A DNA stretch of 64,000 nucleotides from JBMOLL01 sp049325415 (GCA_049325415.1 JBMOLL010000040.1:22044-86043); one strand, 5' to 3'; shown: positions 1-10,084, counted from the first letter of the stretch. A program made the numbers and translations. The notes: generated from the sequence alone by a model not told the origin.

Positions 1-867
1 ATACAGGTCGAACGAATCCCATACATAGCCCGTGTTGATCCCACCAACGAATTTGATGGCCACGTGGTCAATATGAATGGATCCGTCTTCTGAAAGTTCA
101 CCAACCATCGGATCGGTCAGACTAGCAATTCCACCAGCTTCGTCACCGAAGAAGATAGCCAGAGGTCCGCCATAAAGGCCATGGGTACCGATTTCCGAAC
201 CACCCAGCAGGGTGATGGTCATGGCATCCATATCCACTGCTCCAACAACAGCGGTATGTGAGGAGTAAGCAGGACCACCGAAACCGGTCATAAGGAGGTT
301 GTTGACATCATCCGGATCGGGTTCGTTAACAACGGTCCAGGCCTCATCCCAGTTACCGGGATCGCCATAGCTGAGAGCAGCCACGTCGTAGGTTCCGATC
401 CATTTTCCAAGCGGATGTTCATTATCCTTAAGGGTCAGGATGTGGGTAGACAGTGCTCCGAAAGGATAATCCTGTGAATTGGAGGTCAGAACAACAGCAA
501 CAGTCTTGTTACCGGTGAATACGTCATTGTCGACCGGGGCAATCCAGATCGTGTCGTAGCCGTAGCCATCGGTGATATTAAGTGTCTGGGCGTCGTTCAG
601 CAGGGTAAAATCTGTTCCGGGAACGGCAGGGTTTGTAATGCCTTCCGTTACGAATTCAAATGAAACAGTTACAGCAGGTGCATCCAGTCCGGCAGTTACG
701 AGAACCGGGATACCGACGGCAGCAGGATTCTGCTCATTTGCCGAGGTACCGGTACTTGTAAAAGCAACGAACGATTTAGAGCTGTCCCAGAGGATGGGTT
801 CGGATTCACAACCGGCAAGTAGAAGGACAGCTGCCAAAATGTATAATAATTTAAAGCTCTTTTTCAT
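1..867 (-). CDS. SusE-position surface lipoprotein, partial (3' end outside window)
   Basis: Read on the minus strand from an ATG at 867, the frame stays open to base 1, giving at least 289 residues without a stop. The N-terminus is a lipoprotein signal peptide with lipobox LLAGC (Cys20). Residues about 30 to 130 look like a Calx-beta-type or Ig-like domain, and a second beta-rich region follows. It lies 13 bp downstream of the SusD gene and in the same direction, which is where SusE/SusF-like glycan-binding lipoproteins are normally encoded. I infer an outer-membrane-anchored glycan-binding accessory protein; the sequence gives no ligand. The C-terminus is cut off by the window edge. Confidence 0.8.
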   Translation of the reverse strand, partial: MKKSFKLLYILAAVLLLAGCESEPILWDSSKSFVAFTSTGTSANEQNPAAVGIPVLVTAGLDAPAVTVSFEFVTEGITNPAVPGTDFTLLNDAQTLNITDGYGYDTIWIAPVDNDVFTGNKTVAVVLTSNSQDYPFGALSTHILTLKDNEHPLGKWIGTYDVAALSYGDPGNWDEAWTVVNEPDPDDVNNLLMTGFGGPAYSSHTAVVGAVDMDAMTITLLGGSEIGTHGLYGGPLAIFFGDEAGGIASLTDPMVGELSEDGSIHIDHVAIKFVGGINTGYVWDSFDLY

Positions 868-880
868 CTTTTCTTAATTT

Positions 881-2317
881 TTAGTTTGATGAATATCCGG
901 GATTCTGCTCAACGTTCGGGTTAGCATCGATCTCAGCCTGCGGAATGGGCATGGCCCAGCGATAATCCGGGAAAGCGATGTCCTTGTTGATGGCACCGTC
1001 GTAATCGGTACGGGTCAGTCCCCTGCCGGTCCTTGCCAGGTCGAACAGTTCATGTCCTTCATAGCAAAGTTCCATGCGCCTTTCCAGGTAAACATCATCC
1101 AGGGTAGCATCGGTTAAGGAAGAAGCTCCTCTTGCAGTCCGAATGGCATTCAGGTCGGCATCGGCATCTCCGGTAGCTCCGTTCAGAACAGCTTCGGCCC
1201 TGATCAGGAACATTTCAGAAAGACGCAGAACGGGAATGTCATCTTCACGCAGGTTACCATCGGGTTCTTTACCGGGATATTTAAGTGTCCAGTAGTCATT
1301 GGGCCATTCGGCATCGTTGATGAAGAGGTTTTTCCTGACATCGGTATCTTCATAAAGATCGATCACGTCGTCGGAAGCTCCGATATCGCCATAGCCACCC
1401 GGGTTCATGATGTAAGAGATCACATCCCAGTTGCCGTGAGCGGAGTTGCCTTCAGCACCGTAAACTTCGAAGATCACTTCTTTACCTGCATCGGTACCCC
1501 AGTCGCCACCCAGATCCCAGGTAGTATATTCGGCCTGTGTATAAAGGCCGGCAGCGCCACCGAAAGCATCGATTACATCCGTTGCATAGTCAGCGGCATC
1601 GGTCCATTCTTCCATGTACAGTTTAACCCTTGCCATCAGAGCCTGGGCAGCAGCCTGGGTAGCCCAACCTGTAGGATCGGTACCACCGTTCTGTGATGCA
1701 ACAGGAAGACCTGCAATGGCATCTTCGAGGTCGAGAACAACCTGATCGTAAACTTCACCAAGGGTAGCCCTGGCAGGGGTTCCGATCTCGGTAACCAGTA
1801 CAACGGGCACACCGAGCTGGTCTCTGCCTGCGGAATAAGGCTGGCAGTACATTCTTGCCAGGTCGAAATAGGCAAGAGCACGGAGGAATTTGCATTCAGC
1901 AGTCAGAACATCCAGCTGATCCTGGGTTACACCGACTTCTTCAAAACCTCCTTCGATCACATTGATCACGTTATTCACCCTTGCAATGGTGGTATAGGCA
2001 GTTCCCCAGAGTCCGGCGGTTGCGGTCGGGGTATTGTTCCAGAGGGATTCGGTAGTAAAACGTCCGGAAGTGATCGGGCTGATCTTGGCATTACCGCCTT
2101 TCAGATCGGCAATAACCACAAAGTCCCTTCCGTACCATGATGTACCGTAAAGAGGTGAATAGGCACCCTGGGTTGACTTCAGCAATCCGTCATAGGTAGA
2201 CAGCGTCAACTCATTGGTTTGGTTTAAGCGGGGTTGCTGGTAAAGGAAATCCTCGCAGGAAGTGAGCACCAGAAGGACTGCTAAAACCCCAAAAAATATT
2301 TTGTTGTGTGTTTTCAT
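881..2317 (-). CDS. SusD/RagB family glycan-binding outer membrane lipoprotein
   Basis: 478 residues with a lipoprotein signal (LVLTSC, Cys21) followed by a SusD-like N-terminal TPR region (about 60-260) and a RagB/SusD C-terminal part. The ends typical of the family are present, including the late RMELCYEGHELFDLAR segment and the DYRWAMPIPQAEIDANPN stretch. SusD proteins sit on the cell surface as the lid of the SusC transporter and capture oligosaccharide or peptide ligands. The start lies 20 bp after the SusC stop, so the two are surely co-transcribed. Substrate cannot be read from the sequence. Confidence 0.95.
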   Translation of the reverse strand: MKTHNKIFFGVLAVLLVLTSCEDFLYQQPRLNQTNELTLSTYDGLLKSTQGAYSPLYGTSWYGRDFVVIADLKGGNAKISPITSGRFTTESLWNNTPTATAGLWGTAYTTIARVNNVINVIEGGFEEVGVTQDQLDVLTAECKFLRALAYFDLARMYCQPYSAGRDQLGVPVVLVTEIGTPARATLGEVYDQVVLDLEDAIAGLPVASQNGGTDPTGWATQAAAQALMARVKLYMEEWTDAADYATDVIDAFGGAAGLYTQAEYTTWDLGGDWGTDAGKEVIFEVYGAEGNSAHGNWDVISYIMNPGGYGDIGASDDVIDLYEDTDVRKNLFINDAEWPNDYWTLKYPGKEPDGNLREDDIPVLRLSEMFLIRAEAVLNGATGDADADLNAIRTARGASSLTDATLDDVYLERRMELCYEGHELFDLARTGRGLTRTDYDGAINKDIAFPDYRWAMPIPQAEIDANPNVEQNPGYSSN

Positions 2318-2337
2318 CTTAAATCCTTTTTAGGTTG

Positions 2338-5301
2338 TTAAAAAGTCAGATCAAGACCAACCACGAAGCTCTTGGTCATCGGGTAGATACCGAAGCCCAT
2401 TCCGTCTACACCCCTTTCAGGATCCCAGAAGTCAACATCGTGGAAGGTATAGGCGTTCACTGCACTACCATAGACGCGCAACTGATCAATTTTCAGCTTG
2501 CTGACCACGCTGGTCGGAAGTGTATAGGATACGGTAATGTTCTTGATCCTGAGGTATGAACCGTCATACTGCCACCTGGAGTTGTAATACCCGTTGGAGT
2601 TGGTGGTATTGTCGGCAATCGGTTTGGGGTTCATAGTAATGTCGCCGGGCTGTTTCCAGTAGTCGAGAACCACATTGGACTGGTTCTTGCCCCACCAGTA
2701 ACCGTCGGCAACAGCGTAGTGAAGTTCTTCGATCAGTACCTCATTTCCCCACTTGTATTCAAAGTTCAGGTTAAGGGAAATGCCTTTCCAGCTGAAATCG
2801 GTATTGAAACCGCCAAGCAGTTCCGGTTCGGGAGATCCGGTGATCACTCTGCGGGCATCAGCATAAAGGTTGGTCAGCAATCCGTCGGCATTGTACCAGA
2901 GAGCTTCGCCGGTTACAGGGTTAACACCTGCATAATCGCGCAGGTAGTAGCTGTAAAGACTTTCGCCAACCTGGTAGATCAGACGGCCCGAGATGATCTG
3001 CTCCTGGTCGCCCAGGTTCAGGATCTCGCTCTTGTTGTGGGCGAAGTTGAACCCAACGTTCCAAACGGCTGATCCGTCAAGGATGTTGATGTTGATCAAA
3101 CCTTCAAAACCGGTGTTCTGCAGCTCACCAACGTTCTGACGGAAGTTGGCAAAACCTGAAGTCTGGGAGATCGGCACGTTGAGAAGCATGTCGGTGGTCT
3201 TCCTGTTGTAGAATTCGAAAGTACCGGTGATCTTCTGGAAGATACCGAAATCAAGACCGATGTTGTAACCTTTGTTGGTTTCCCAGGTCAGGTCGGGGTT
3301 AGCCGGCTGTGTAGGAGCCATACCGGAAACGGCGTTATAGGAAACAGGACCATAGATACCCCAGGCATCATAATCACCGATCCCGTCGTTACCGTTCAGA
3401 CCGTAACCAACACGGAGTTTCAAAGCGTCAACGGCATTCACGTTCTCCAGGAAAGCTTCATTGTGCAGGTTCCATGAACCGCTGATGGAGTAGAAGGTAC
3501 CCCAGCGGTTGTTGGCACCGAACCTTGAGCTACCATCGGTACGCAGACTACCTTTAATATAATACTTACGGGCGAAATTGTACTCCAGAATACCAAAGAA
3601 TGAAGCCATGGTATAGCGGGATTCGCTGTAATCGCCATCATCAGTTTCAGCTGTGGCGGTATTCGGGAAAGGAATAGCAGGATCCACGCCCGGTGAATAG
3701 ATGTAATAACTGTTATAGTTATTGTCGATGGCTTCAAAACCGCCTAACAGACTGATGCTATGATCATTAAAGTATTTCTGATAAGAAACGGTATTCGAGG
3801 TTGTCATCTGTGAATACATGCTGTTGGAAACCTGGAGGGTAGCATCGCCGTTGGCGTCAGCTTCGGCCGACCAGTACCTGCGGCCTTCACCGTCAGTAAG
3901 TTCGTAAGCATTATTCGATTTGATTTTCAGACCCGGAACCGGTTCCCATTCGAAATAGGCACTGGTCTGTAACCTGTTCTGTTTTTCCCACTGGTCGTCG
4001 TACATGGCGGTGGCCAGGGGGTTGGTGTTACTCCACTCGGGAATATTCAGGTTATAGGTTCCGTCTTCGTTCTTGATCGGGGTCCAGGGTTCGATGAACA
4101 TCCCGGCAAAGATCGGGTTTACAAAATAAAGCGACTGCATGGCCACGTCGTTGGAGTACGAGTGGAAGGCATTCATTTTAACCCCGACTTTCAGTTTGTC
4201 GGAAACTACATGGTCGATATTGGACCTCAGCTGATATTTCTCATAATCCACTCCGTAGAATACACCATCGCTCTTGTTGTAAAGTGCGGAGGTGTAGTGG
4301 CGGGTCTTTTCATTACCGCCGTTTACGGAAAGTTCATATTCCTGAAGATTTCCATAGCGGGTGCTTTCCCTCAGCCAGTTGTTCACCGGACGGGAAGCAT
4401 AGGCCAGCGGAGCATAGTACTTACTGGTCGGATCATCCGGATTGGCTCCGGCATTGATGGCAGCAGCACGTTTGTACTCAACGTCCTGTTCGGGGGTAAG
4501 GATCCCGAAATCATTGTCATTGGCCAGTGAAGAGACCCCGTAGGATGCCCTGAAGTTTATTTTGGATTTACCCTGTTTTCCCGATTTGGTGGTGATCAGG
4601 ATTACGCCGTTGGCAGCACGTGAACCATAAATGGCAGCGGCTGAAGCGTCTTTCAACACGGTGATGGACTCAATGTCGTTCGGGTTGATCATGGCCAGTG
4701 CATTACCGGTATTGGTAAAATAACTCTGGTTTCCCTGCATGATCTGAATACCATCAACCACATAAAGAGGTTCGTTTCCGGCGTTCAGTGAACTTGTACC
4801 ACGGATACGTACCTGAGAGGAACTACCGGGCTGTCCGGACTGAGAAGTAATCTGCACACCGGCAACCTTACCGGCCAGCATTTTGTCAAAACTCATCTCG
4901 GGAACGTCCTGAATGGCTGCATCATCAACAACGGCAACGGATCCGGTGTTGGCTTCACGTGTCGAAACACCATAACCAACAACCACCACCTCGTCCATCT
5001 TGACGACGTCGGCCTGCATTACCACATCAATCACCGTCGAAGTACCAACGGCAATCTCCTGGGTCTGCATCCCGATGAATGAGAAGACAAGCGTAGTTGC
5101 TCCACTGGGTACACCAATTGTGTAATGACCGTCAAAATTGGTAACCGTACCCACTGTAGTCCCTTTGACTACAACAGAAACACCAGGTAGCGGTGACCCG
5201 TCTTCTGCCCCGGTCACAGTACCTGTTATCTGCACACTTTGCGCCTGTAAAGTCATCCCTACAAACACGAAGAATGCAAGTAAAACAGTAAATCTTTTCA
5301 T
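2338..5301 (-). CDS. SusC/RagA family TonB-linked outer membrane transporter
   Basis: 987 residues, normal length for the family. In order: signal peptide (1-20), a CarboxypepD_reg-like domain (about 24-110, GTVTGAEDGSPLPGVSVVVK), a TonB-box-like stretch MDEVVVVGYG, the plug domain (about 115-235, with DASAAAIYGSRAANGVILI) and a 22-strand beta-barrel ending in the terminal aromatic LDLTF. It imports glycans or peptides across the outer membrane with energy from TonB/ExbBD and forms a lidded complex with the SusD protein encoded just downstream. It is first in the operon and is preceded by a good Bacteroidota promoter. No anti-sigma/ECF pair or hybrid sensor adjoins it in this window. Confidence 0.96.
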   Translation of the reverse strand: MKRFTVLLAFFVFVGMTLQAQSVQITGTVTGAEDGSPLPGVSVVVKGTTVGTVTNFDGHYTIGVPSGATTLVFSFIGMQTQEIAVGTSTVIDVVMQADVVKMDEVVVVGYGVSTREANTGSVAVVDDAAIQDVPEMSFDKMLAGKVAGVQITSQSGQPGSSSQVRIRGTSSLNAGNEPLYVVDGIQIMQGNQSYFTNTGNALAMINPNDIESITVLKDASAAAIYGSRAANGVILITTKSGKQGKSKINFRASYGVSSLANDNDFGILTPEQDVEYKRAAAINAGANPDDPTSKYYAPLAYASRPVNNWLRESTRYGNLQEYELSVNGGNEKTRHYTSALYNKSDGVFYGVDYEKYQLRSNIDHVVSDKLKVGVKMNAFHSYSNDVAMQSLYFVNPIFAGMFIEPWTPIKNEDGTYNLNIPEWSNTNPLATAMYDDQWEKQNRLQTSAYFEWEPVPGLKIKSNNAYELTDGEGRRYWSAEADANGDATLQVSNSMYSQMTTSNTVSYQKYFNDHSISLLGGFEAIDNNYNSYYIYSPGVDPAIPFPNTATAETDDGDYSESRYTMASFFGILEYNFARKYYIKGSLRTDGSSRFGANNRWGTFYSISGSWNLHNEAFLENVNAVDALKLRVGYGLNGNDGIGDYDAWGIYGPVSYNAVSGMAPTQPANPDLTWETNKGYNIGLDFGIFQKITGTFEFYNRKTTDMLLNVPISQTSGFANFRQNVGELQNTGFEGLININILDGSAVWNVGFNFAHNKSEILNLGDQEQIISGRLIYQVGESLYSYYLRDYAGVNPVTGEALWYNADGLLTNLYADARRVITGSPEPELLGGFNTDFSWKGISLNLNFEYKWGNEVLIEELHYAVADGYWWGKNQSNVVLDYWKQPGDITMNPKPIADNTTNSNGYYNSRWQYDGSYLRIKNITVSYTLPTSVVSKLKIDQLRVYGSAVNAYTFHDVDFWDPERGVDGMGFGIYPMTKSFVVGLDLTF

Positions 5302-5355
5302 AGATTAAAGTTTTAGGTTTATAATTAGAACACAATAAAATGACTCTAAGAAGTT

Positions 5356-5385
5356 CAAATCTATATAAAAAATTACTTTTTACAA
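5356..5385 (-). promoter_or_regulatory. Predicted promoter of the susCD operon
   Basis: On the minus strand a -7 element TAGATTTG (5363-5356) fits the Bacteroidota consensus TAnnTTTG, and a TTG (inside TTTTG, 5385-5383) lies 19 bp upstream as the -33 element. The expected transcription start falls near 5349, leaving a leader of about 48 nt before the SusC ATG at 5301. Confidence 0.7.
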
Positions 5386-5718
5386 AATTTAACAGTGCCT
5401 GAAACAGGCAATTTTAAAGGGACAAGAGAAGATTTTCCCTCCATCCTTTCACCCTTTTTAACGATTTCAATTTATAAATCAACCAATTAAAGTGGACGAA
5501 AACGAACACTTTAAAATCAGATCATGTTTGATATTTTATACATTTTTTCTCTATGACCCCCAATATTTATCTGTATGAGCAAACATATTTCATAGTTTTT
5601 ACACATATACCCCCTATATTTTAAGAGGTATAATAATATATATGTATTTCAGGAATAATATATACGGATTCGGTGCAATCCTGTCAGAAGATACCTGCTG
5701 ATCTGTTTTAGATCATTG
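5386..5718. other. AT-rich gene-free region upstream of susC
   Basis: No reading frame here resembles a protein. The stretch is AT-rich, in contrast to the flanking genes, and carries only the upstream part of the SusC control region. I saw no clear inverted repeat other than the terminator that borders it on the right. Confidence 0.6.
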
Positions 5719-5772
5719 AAAAAAGCGCAAATCTCGGGTCATTTTAACAGCTCTGACCCGAAAATTTGCGCT
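5719..5772 (-). terminator. Rho-independent terminator of the hutI-ftcD transcript
   Basis: Inverted arms 5724-5741 and 5754-5772 (outer part AGCGCAAAT, inner part CGGGTCA) form a long stem with a small internal mismatch and a 12-nt loop. On the minus strand it is followed by a run of six T (5724-5719). It lies about 105 bp after the ftcD stop codon. Confidence 0.8.
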
Positions 5773-5877
5773 CTAAAACATAATTTTTTTCAAAAATTGC
5801 ACGCTTTTGATACACTTACCGGGGTATGACGACGTCAATTCCGGCGTGCGTACCGCCTAAAACGGAAGGGTGAACGG

Positions 5878-7572
5878 CTATTTTCCCGCAGTTATCCGCT
5901 CCATGACCTCTTTGCTGATGGCCGTCGCCCGTTGCTCCGACCCGGTCCTGATTTTTTCGGCTTCGGATTTTAGTTCCAGCAATTCTTTATCCGCTTCGAT
6001 TCCGGTCATGTTGATCAGAACATTCATGAAAGCACCCTGAACACCGGCATGAACGGCGAGGGCTCCCACGCCTGCATCGGAGAGGCTGTTCGGATTCCCT
6101 TCCTTAACCATGTATTCAAGCAGCGGATAAGCTCCGGCAGCCGTTCTCATCACCTCGAGGGGGATGCGGATAGCTCCCACCGTGGCTTCCCTGATAGCCC
6201 GACTGCGTGCGGCTTTTTGTTCATCGGTGGTTTTCGGTAAGGCAAAGGCCTCCATGATCCGGTTAAAAGCTTTCGTGTCCTCATCGACCAGCACCAGCAG
6301 CCGCTCATGCAGAGCCTTACCTGTTTCCGCCCATACGGAAAACTCCTCCCAGCGTTCGTCCCAGCCCCTTTTGTGCGACGACAGGTTGGCCACCATGGTC
6401 CCCAGGGCAGCTCCCAGGGCTCCCATCAGGGCACTCACCGACCCGCCCCCGGGTGCCGCCGATTCGGAGGCCGTTTCTTCGGTGAAGGCTTTTACGCTCA
6501 TGTCGGCCAGCCGTTTACCGGCCTTACCGGCAAGTTTATATTCAATGATCTTCTCCTCCGGCTTAAATGGGGCAAGGTCATCAAGGCCCATGGATTTGAC
6601 GGCAATTTTGATCAGTTCGCTGTCGGAGACACCGGTGGAACGCTGTTGTTTCCGCAGAAAATAGCGGCCGGCATCGAGCATCGACTTCAGGGGAACCAGT
6701 CCCACCAGTTCCGAACCGGTCACCCGGATCCCCCGTTCGGCGGCTTTCCGGCATACCTCATCAAAGGCAATATGAACCGGGGTGACGGAAATATCGGTCA
6801 GGTTCATGGATATCTGGGCTATCCCGTATTCCTCGATATACCAGCCGATGGCCTTCACCGCTTTCAGCGTACCGGGAACCATCACCTGGGCTCCCTTTTC
6901 ATCCTTCACGATCTTTCCCGTGAGCGGATCGCCCTCCCGCAATACCCTTCCCCTTTCCCTGACATCAAAGGCAATGGCATTGGCCCTCCTTGTCGATGTG
7001 GTATTCAGGTTGACATTGTATGCGATGAGAAAATCCCTCGCCCCTACCGCGATGGAACCTGTCCGCGGGACAAAAGTGGCGGGACCGAAATCGGGGGCCC
7101 ATTCCTTCCGGGCCAGTTTGGCCGACAGCCCTTCGTATTCGCCCGACCTGACCGTGGCCAGGTTTTTCCTTTCCGGGGTGAATGCTGCACTTTCATAGCA
7201 ATATACCGGGATACCGATCTCGTTGCCGATGCGCTCAGCCAGTTTTCTTGCATAGGCTACCGTTTCTTCCATGCTGATGCCCGACACCGGGATCAGCGGA
7301 AGTACGTCGGTGGCACCGAAACGCGGATGTTCCCCGTGATGACGCGTCATGTCGATCACCTCCGCAGCCTTCCTGACCGCCCTGAAAGCTGCTTCGATCA
7401 CCTGGTCGGGCTCACCAACAAAGGTCACCACCGTGCGGTTCGTTGCTTTACCGGGATCCACATCCAGCAGGCTGATTCCTTCCACCTGTTCGATCACATC
7501 GGTGATCTGCCGGATTACCGACATATCTCTACCTTCACTGAAATTCGGGACGCATTCAATAATTCTGTTCAT
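5878..7572 (-). CDS. ftcD: Bifunctional glutamate formimidoyltransferase / formimidoyltetrahydrofolate cyclodeaminase
   Basis: 564 residues. The first about 180 residues are the formiminotransferase N-terminal subdomain (opens with ECVPNFSEGRD), followed by its C-terminal subdomain to about 330. After a linker, about 365-550 is the cyclodeaminase domain, with the folate-binding glycine-rich stretch SAAPGGGSVSALMGALGAA. The enzyme moves the formimino group of N-formimino-glutamate, the late product of histidine degradation, to tetrahydrofolate and then releases ammonia, giving 5,10-methenyl-THF. It follows hutI by 18 bp in the same direction, and a terminator closes the unit. Both domains look complete. 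Confidence 0.94.
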   Translation of the reverse strand: MNRIIECVPNFSEGRDMSVIRQITDVIEQVEGISLLDVDPGKATNRTVVTFVGEPDQVIEAAFRAVRKAAEVIDMTRHHGEHPRFGATDVLPLIPVSGISMEETVAYARKLAERIGNEIGIPVYCYESAAFTPERKNLATVRSGEYEGLSAKLARKEWAPDFGPATFVPRTGSIAVGARDFLIAYNVNLNTTSTRRANAIAFDVRERGRVLREGDPLTGKIVKDEKGAQVMVPGTLKAVKAIGWYIEEYGIAQISMNLTDISVTPVHIAFDEVCRKAAERGIRVTGSELVGLVPLKSMLDAGRYFLRKQQRSTGVSDSELIKIAVKSMGLDDLAPFKPEEKIIEYKLAGKAGKRLADMSVKAFTEETASESAAPGGGSVSALMGALGAALGTMVANLSSHKRGWDERWEEFSVWAETGKALHERLLVLVDEDTKAFNRIMEAFALPKTTDEQKAARSRAIREATVGAIRIPLEVMRTAAGAYPLLEYMVKEGNPNSLSDAGVGALAVHAGVQGAFMNVLINMTGIEADKELLELKSEAEKIRTGSEQRATAISKEVMERITAGK

Positions 7573-7590
7573 TTGCTGTAAGTGTATGGA

Positions 7591-8823
7591 TTAAGAAACA
7601 GGAATACCGTTTAAAATGACTTTTTCAATCTGCCGGCTGCCGTAAAAATAAGGCAGGGAGGATAGTTCCTTCAGTTCACGGGTAATCAGGATATTGGCCT
7701 TCTTCCCTGCCTCCAGGCTCCCCGTTTCCCGTTCAAGACCCATGGCATAGGCCCCGTTCAGTGTTAATGCCGTAAGGACCTCTGAAGGAAGCATTTTCAG
7801 CTTGATACAGGCCAGGGAAAACATGAAGGGCATGTTTCCCGATGGAGAGGACCCGGGATTGAAATCGGAGGCCAGGGCAAGGGGCAGACCGGCATCGATC
7901 ATTTTCCGCGCCGGGGCATAGGGCAGACCCAGGAAAAAGGAAGCTCCCGGTAAAACCGTGGGCATGGTGCCCGAATCCTTCAGCACGGCGATCTCTTCCT
8001 CACCGGTGTATTCGAGATGATCGACCGACCGGGCGCGGTACTTCACCCCGGCCTGGATCCCACCGGAATAATCGAGTTCATTGGCATGGATCTTCGGAGG
8101 CAATCCGTACCGGGCCCCGGCTTCGAGGATCCGCTCCGTATCGGCTACGGTGAAGAAGCCCCTGTCGCAGAATACATCGATATAATCGGCCAGTTTCTCT
8201 GCGGCAACTGCCGGGATCATCTCCTGAATGATCTGATCAACATAGCCCTCCCTGTTGTTTTTAAATTCTGTCGGTACAGCATGGGCGCCCAGGAATGTTC
8301 GCCGTACGGTGAGGGCTGTATCCTCTGCCAGGCGAGTGATTACGCGAAGCATTTTAAGTTCATCTTCCAGGTTCAGACCGTAACCGCTTTTAATTTCTAC
8401 AGCCCCGGTCCCGGTGAGGGCAATTTCGTTCATCCTTCGGAGCGACTGCCGGTAAAGCTCTTCCTCGCCGGTCTCGTGCAGCAGTTTTGCCGAATTGAGT
8501 ATCCCTCCTCCCCTCCTGGCTATTTCCTCATAGGACAAACCACGGATCTTGTCTTCAAACTCGCGCTCCCGGCTGCCGGCAAAAACCAGGTGGGTGTGAG
8601 AGTCGCAAAATGCGGGCAGGATGAGTCCTCCTTCTGCGTCAATCCTCCGGTCGAATGGTCCGTTGGGCGGGACACCTTCCCCGGTAGCAAGGATCCGCTC
8701 CCCGCTGATATGGATCCATCCTTTCTCTGTTTCTTTCAGCTCCGACATCCTGCTGCCCGCTGCAAAACCGTTCTCACCCTCCAGCGCCGTAAAAAGATGT
8801 CCGTTATAAACCAGGATCTCCAT
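7591..8823 (-). CDS. hutI: Imidazolonepropionase
   Basis: 410 residues, normal for HutI. It is an amidohydrolase-fold enzyme: the metal-binding H-x-H appears in CDSHTHLVFAGSRE, and later metal or catalytic residues lie in GAHAVP, HANELDYSGG, SVDHLEY and LASDFNPGSSP. It hydrolyses 4-imidazolone-5-propanoate to N-formimino-L-glutamate in the cytosol. The next gene, ftcD, consumes that product, so the pair forms the lower half of the histidine-utilisation pathway. hutH and hutU are not in this window. Confidence 0.95.
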   Translation of the reverse strand: MEILVYNGHLFTALEGENGFAAGSRMSELKETEKGWIHISGERILATGEGVPPNGPFDRRIDAEGGLILPAFCDSHTHLVFAGSREREFEDKIRGLSYEEIARRGGGILNSAKLLHETGEEELYRQSLRRMNEIALTGTGAVEIKSGYGLNLEDELKMLRVITRLAEDTALTVRRTFLGAHAVPTEFKNNREGYVDQIIQEMIPAVAAEKLADYIDVFCDRGFFTVADTERILEAGARYGLPPKIHANELDYSGGIQAGVKYRARSVDHLEYTGEEEIAVLKDSGTMPTVLPGASFFLGLPYAPARKMIDAGLPLALASDFNPGSSPSGNMPFMFSLACIKLKMLPSEVLTALTLNGAYAMGLERETGSLEAGKKANILITRELKELSSLPYFYGSRQIEKVILNGIPVS

Positions 8824-8926
8824 AAAGAATGATTTTGGCCTAAAAATAGAAATATTTGTTGAGCAGGCTGATGTTATAAAATATAGGAAGGGGAGCAGAA
8901 AAGCCTGGAGGCTTCCCTCCCGTTCC

Positions 8927-10084
8927 CTATTTCAGAAGATAGGCAGTAAAGACCCCGAGGTAGTTTCCCAGGGCATAACCGATGATACCGATGATCAGAC
9001 CCGAGATTACCACCTCCTTGTTCTTGAGTGCGGCAGCCACCACCGGAACAAAGGGCGGCGACATGGAAAGTGCCACGGAAGTGATGATAAAGTGATCGGC
9101 ATCGATCTTAAAGATCTTCGACAGGAGCGCATGCAGCAACAGGGCTCCCACCACGGCCATCAGTATATAAATGGTGATGGCACCAACAACAGCCGAGGAA
9201 CCCTTGCCGAACATTTCGCCCAGATCGGCCATGGAGGCTACAATCGTACTGAAGACAAGAATGAAGTACATCCCGGTCTGAAATGTCATCTTCAGTTTGT
9301 TGATCTTCGGCACCAGGGAAGCCAGGATACCCAGCGTGGTGATGGTGAGGATGGCAGCTACAGTGGCGTAATCCTGTCCGACTACAAACGTCAGACCAAT
9401 ACCTATTCCGGTGATTACCAACGCAATACCAAAACCTTTCAGTATGCTTAAAAAATTCTCCCTTCTGAAAAAGCCCTTGTAGGATTCAAATTCCCTGACC
9501 TGCTGATCGATCTCCTCATCGCTCATCGTATTCGAAGAGCGGTATGGCTTCATAAAAAGGAGGAAAAAACGCTGTCCGATGGTCAGAAGAAAGAGGAGAA
9601 CGAAGGCACCGACCACCAGGTCGATGGTATGGGTTAGAATATAGATATCGGGGTCGACGCCCAGTGCCTTGTTGATGGCTGCAAGGTTGGGCGTTCCGCC
9701 GGAATATACGCCGATGAGCATTCCGGATACCTTCCAGGCATCCGGGATAACATCCTTAAATAAATAAAAGCCGGCCACAACCATTACAAAAACGGAAACC
9801 AGCCCCAGGATCATGGAAAAAGCCGTAAGCCATGCCATCCGGAACCATTTCCGGATATCCTCCGAGAACAGGAGCAGCGGTATACCAAGAAGAATGGTCA
9901 CGCTGGTAAGATTATCCTGCAGACTTTCCAGTCCTTCGGGAAGAACATCAATATTCCCGACAACCAGACCCACGGCATAGCAGATCACAATCGAACCGAT
10001 CCTGTTGACAACGGTAAAACGGGTACCCAGGAAGAGCACAAGTGCCGGAAACAGGAAATAGAAGAGAATTACAGCAACGGTCAT
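8927..10084 (-). CDS. DUF819 family integral membrane protein
   Basis: 385 residues with about eleven hydrophobic segments spread along the whole chain and a charged cytoplasmic loop at about 175-205 (NTMSDEEIDQQVREF). The pattern and the motif GVYSGGTPNLAAINKALG match the DUF819 (YjcL-like) membrane family, whose substrate is unknown. The gene lies 103 bp upstream of hutI in the same direction, so it may be read into the histidine genes; a transport role for histidine or a breakdown product is only a guess from position. Confidence 0.85.
   Translation of the reverse strand: MTVAVILFYFLFPALVLFLGTRFTVVNRIGSIVICYAVGLVVGNIDVLPEGLESLQDNLTSVTILLGIPLLLFSEDIRKWFRMAWLTAFSMILGLVSVFVMVVAGFYLFKDVIPDAWKVSGMLIGVYSGGTPNLAAINKALGVDPDIYILTHTIDLVVGAFVLLFLLTIGQRFFLLFMKPYRSSNTMSDEEIDQQVREFESYKGFFRRENFLSILKGFGIALVITGIGIGLTFVVGQDYATVAAILTITTLGILASLVPKINKLKMTFQTGMYFILVFSTIVASMADLGEMFGKGSSAVVGAITIYILMAVVGALLLHALLSKIFKIDADHFIITSVALSMSPPFVPVVAAALKNKEVVISGLIIGIIGYALGNYLGVFTAYLLK

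Noticed and set aside
6307..7581. 424-codon open frame on the plus strand opposite ftcD
   Set aside because: It is the antisense of a well-conserved gene with clear domains; the product is rich in His, Gly and Arg without any recognisable fold.
8017..8832. 271-codon open frame on the plus strand opposite hutI
   Set aside because: Antisense shadow of hutI; no family features and no ribosome-binding context.
8901..8914. Palindrome AAGCCTGGAGGCTT as terminator after the DUF819 gene
   Set aside because: The stem is short with a two-base centre, so it does not make a stable hairpin.
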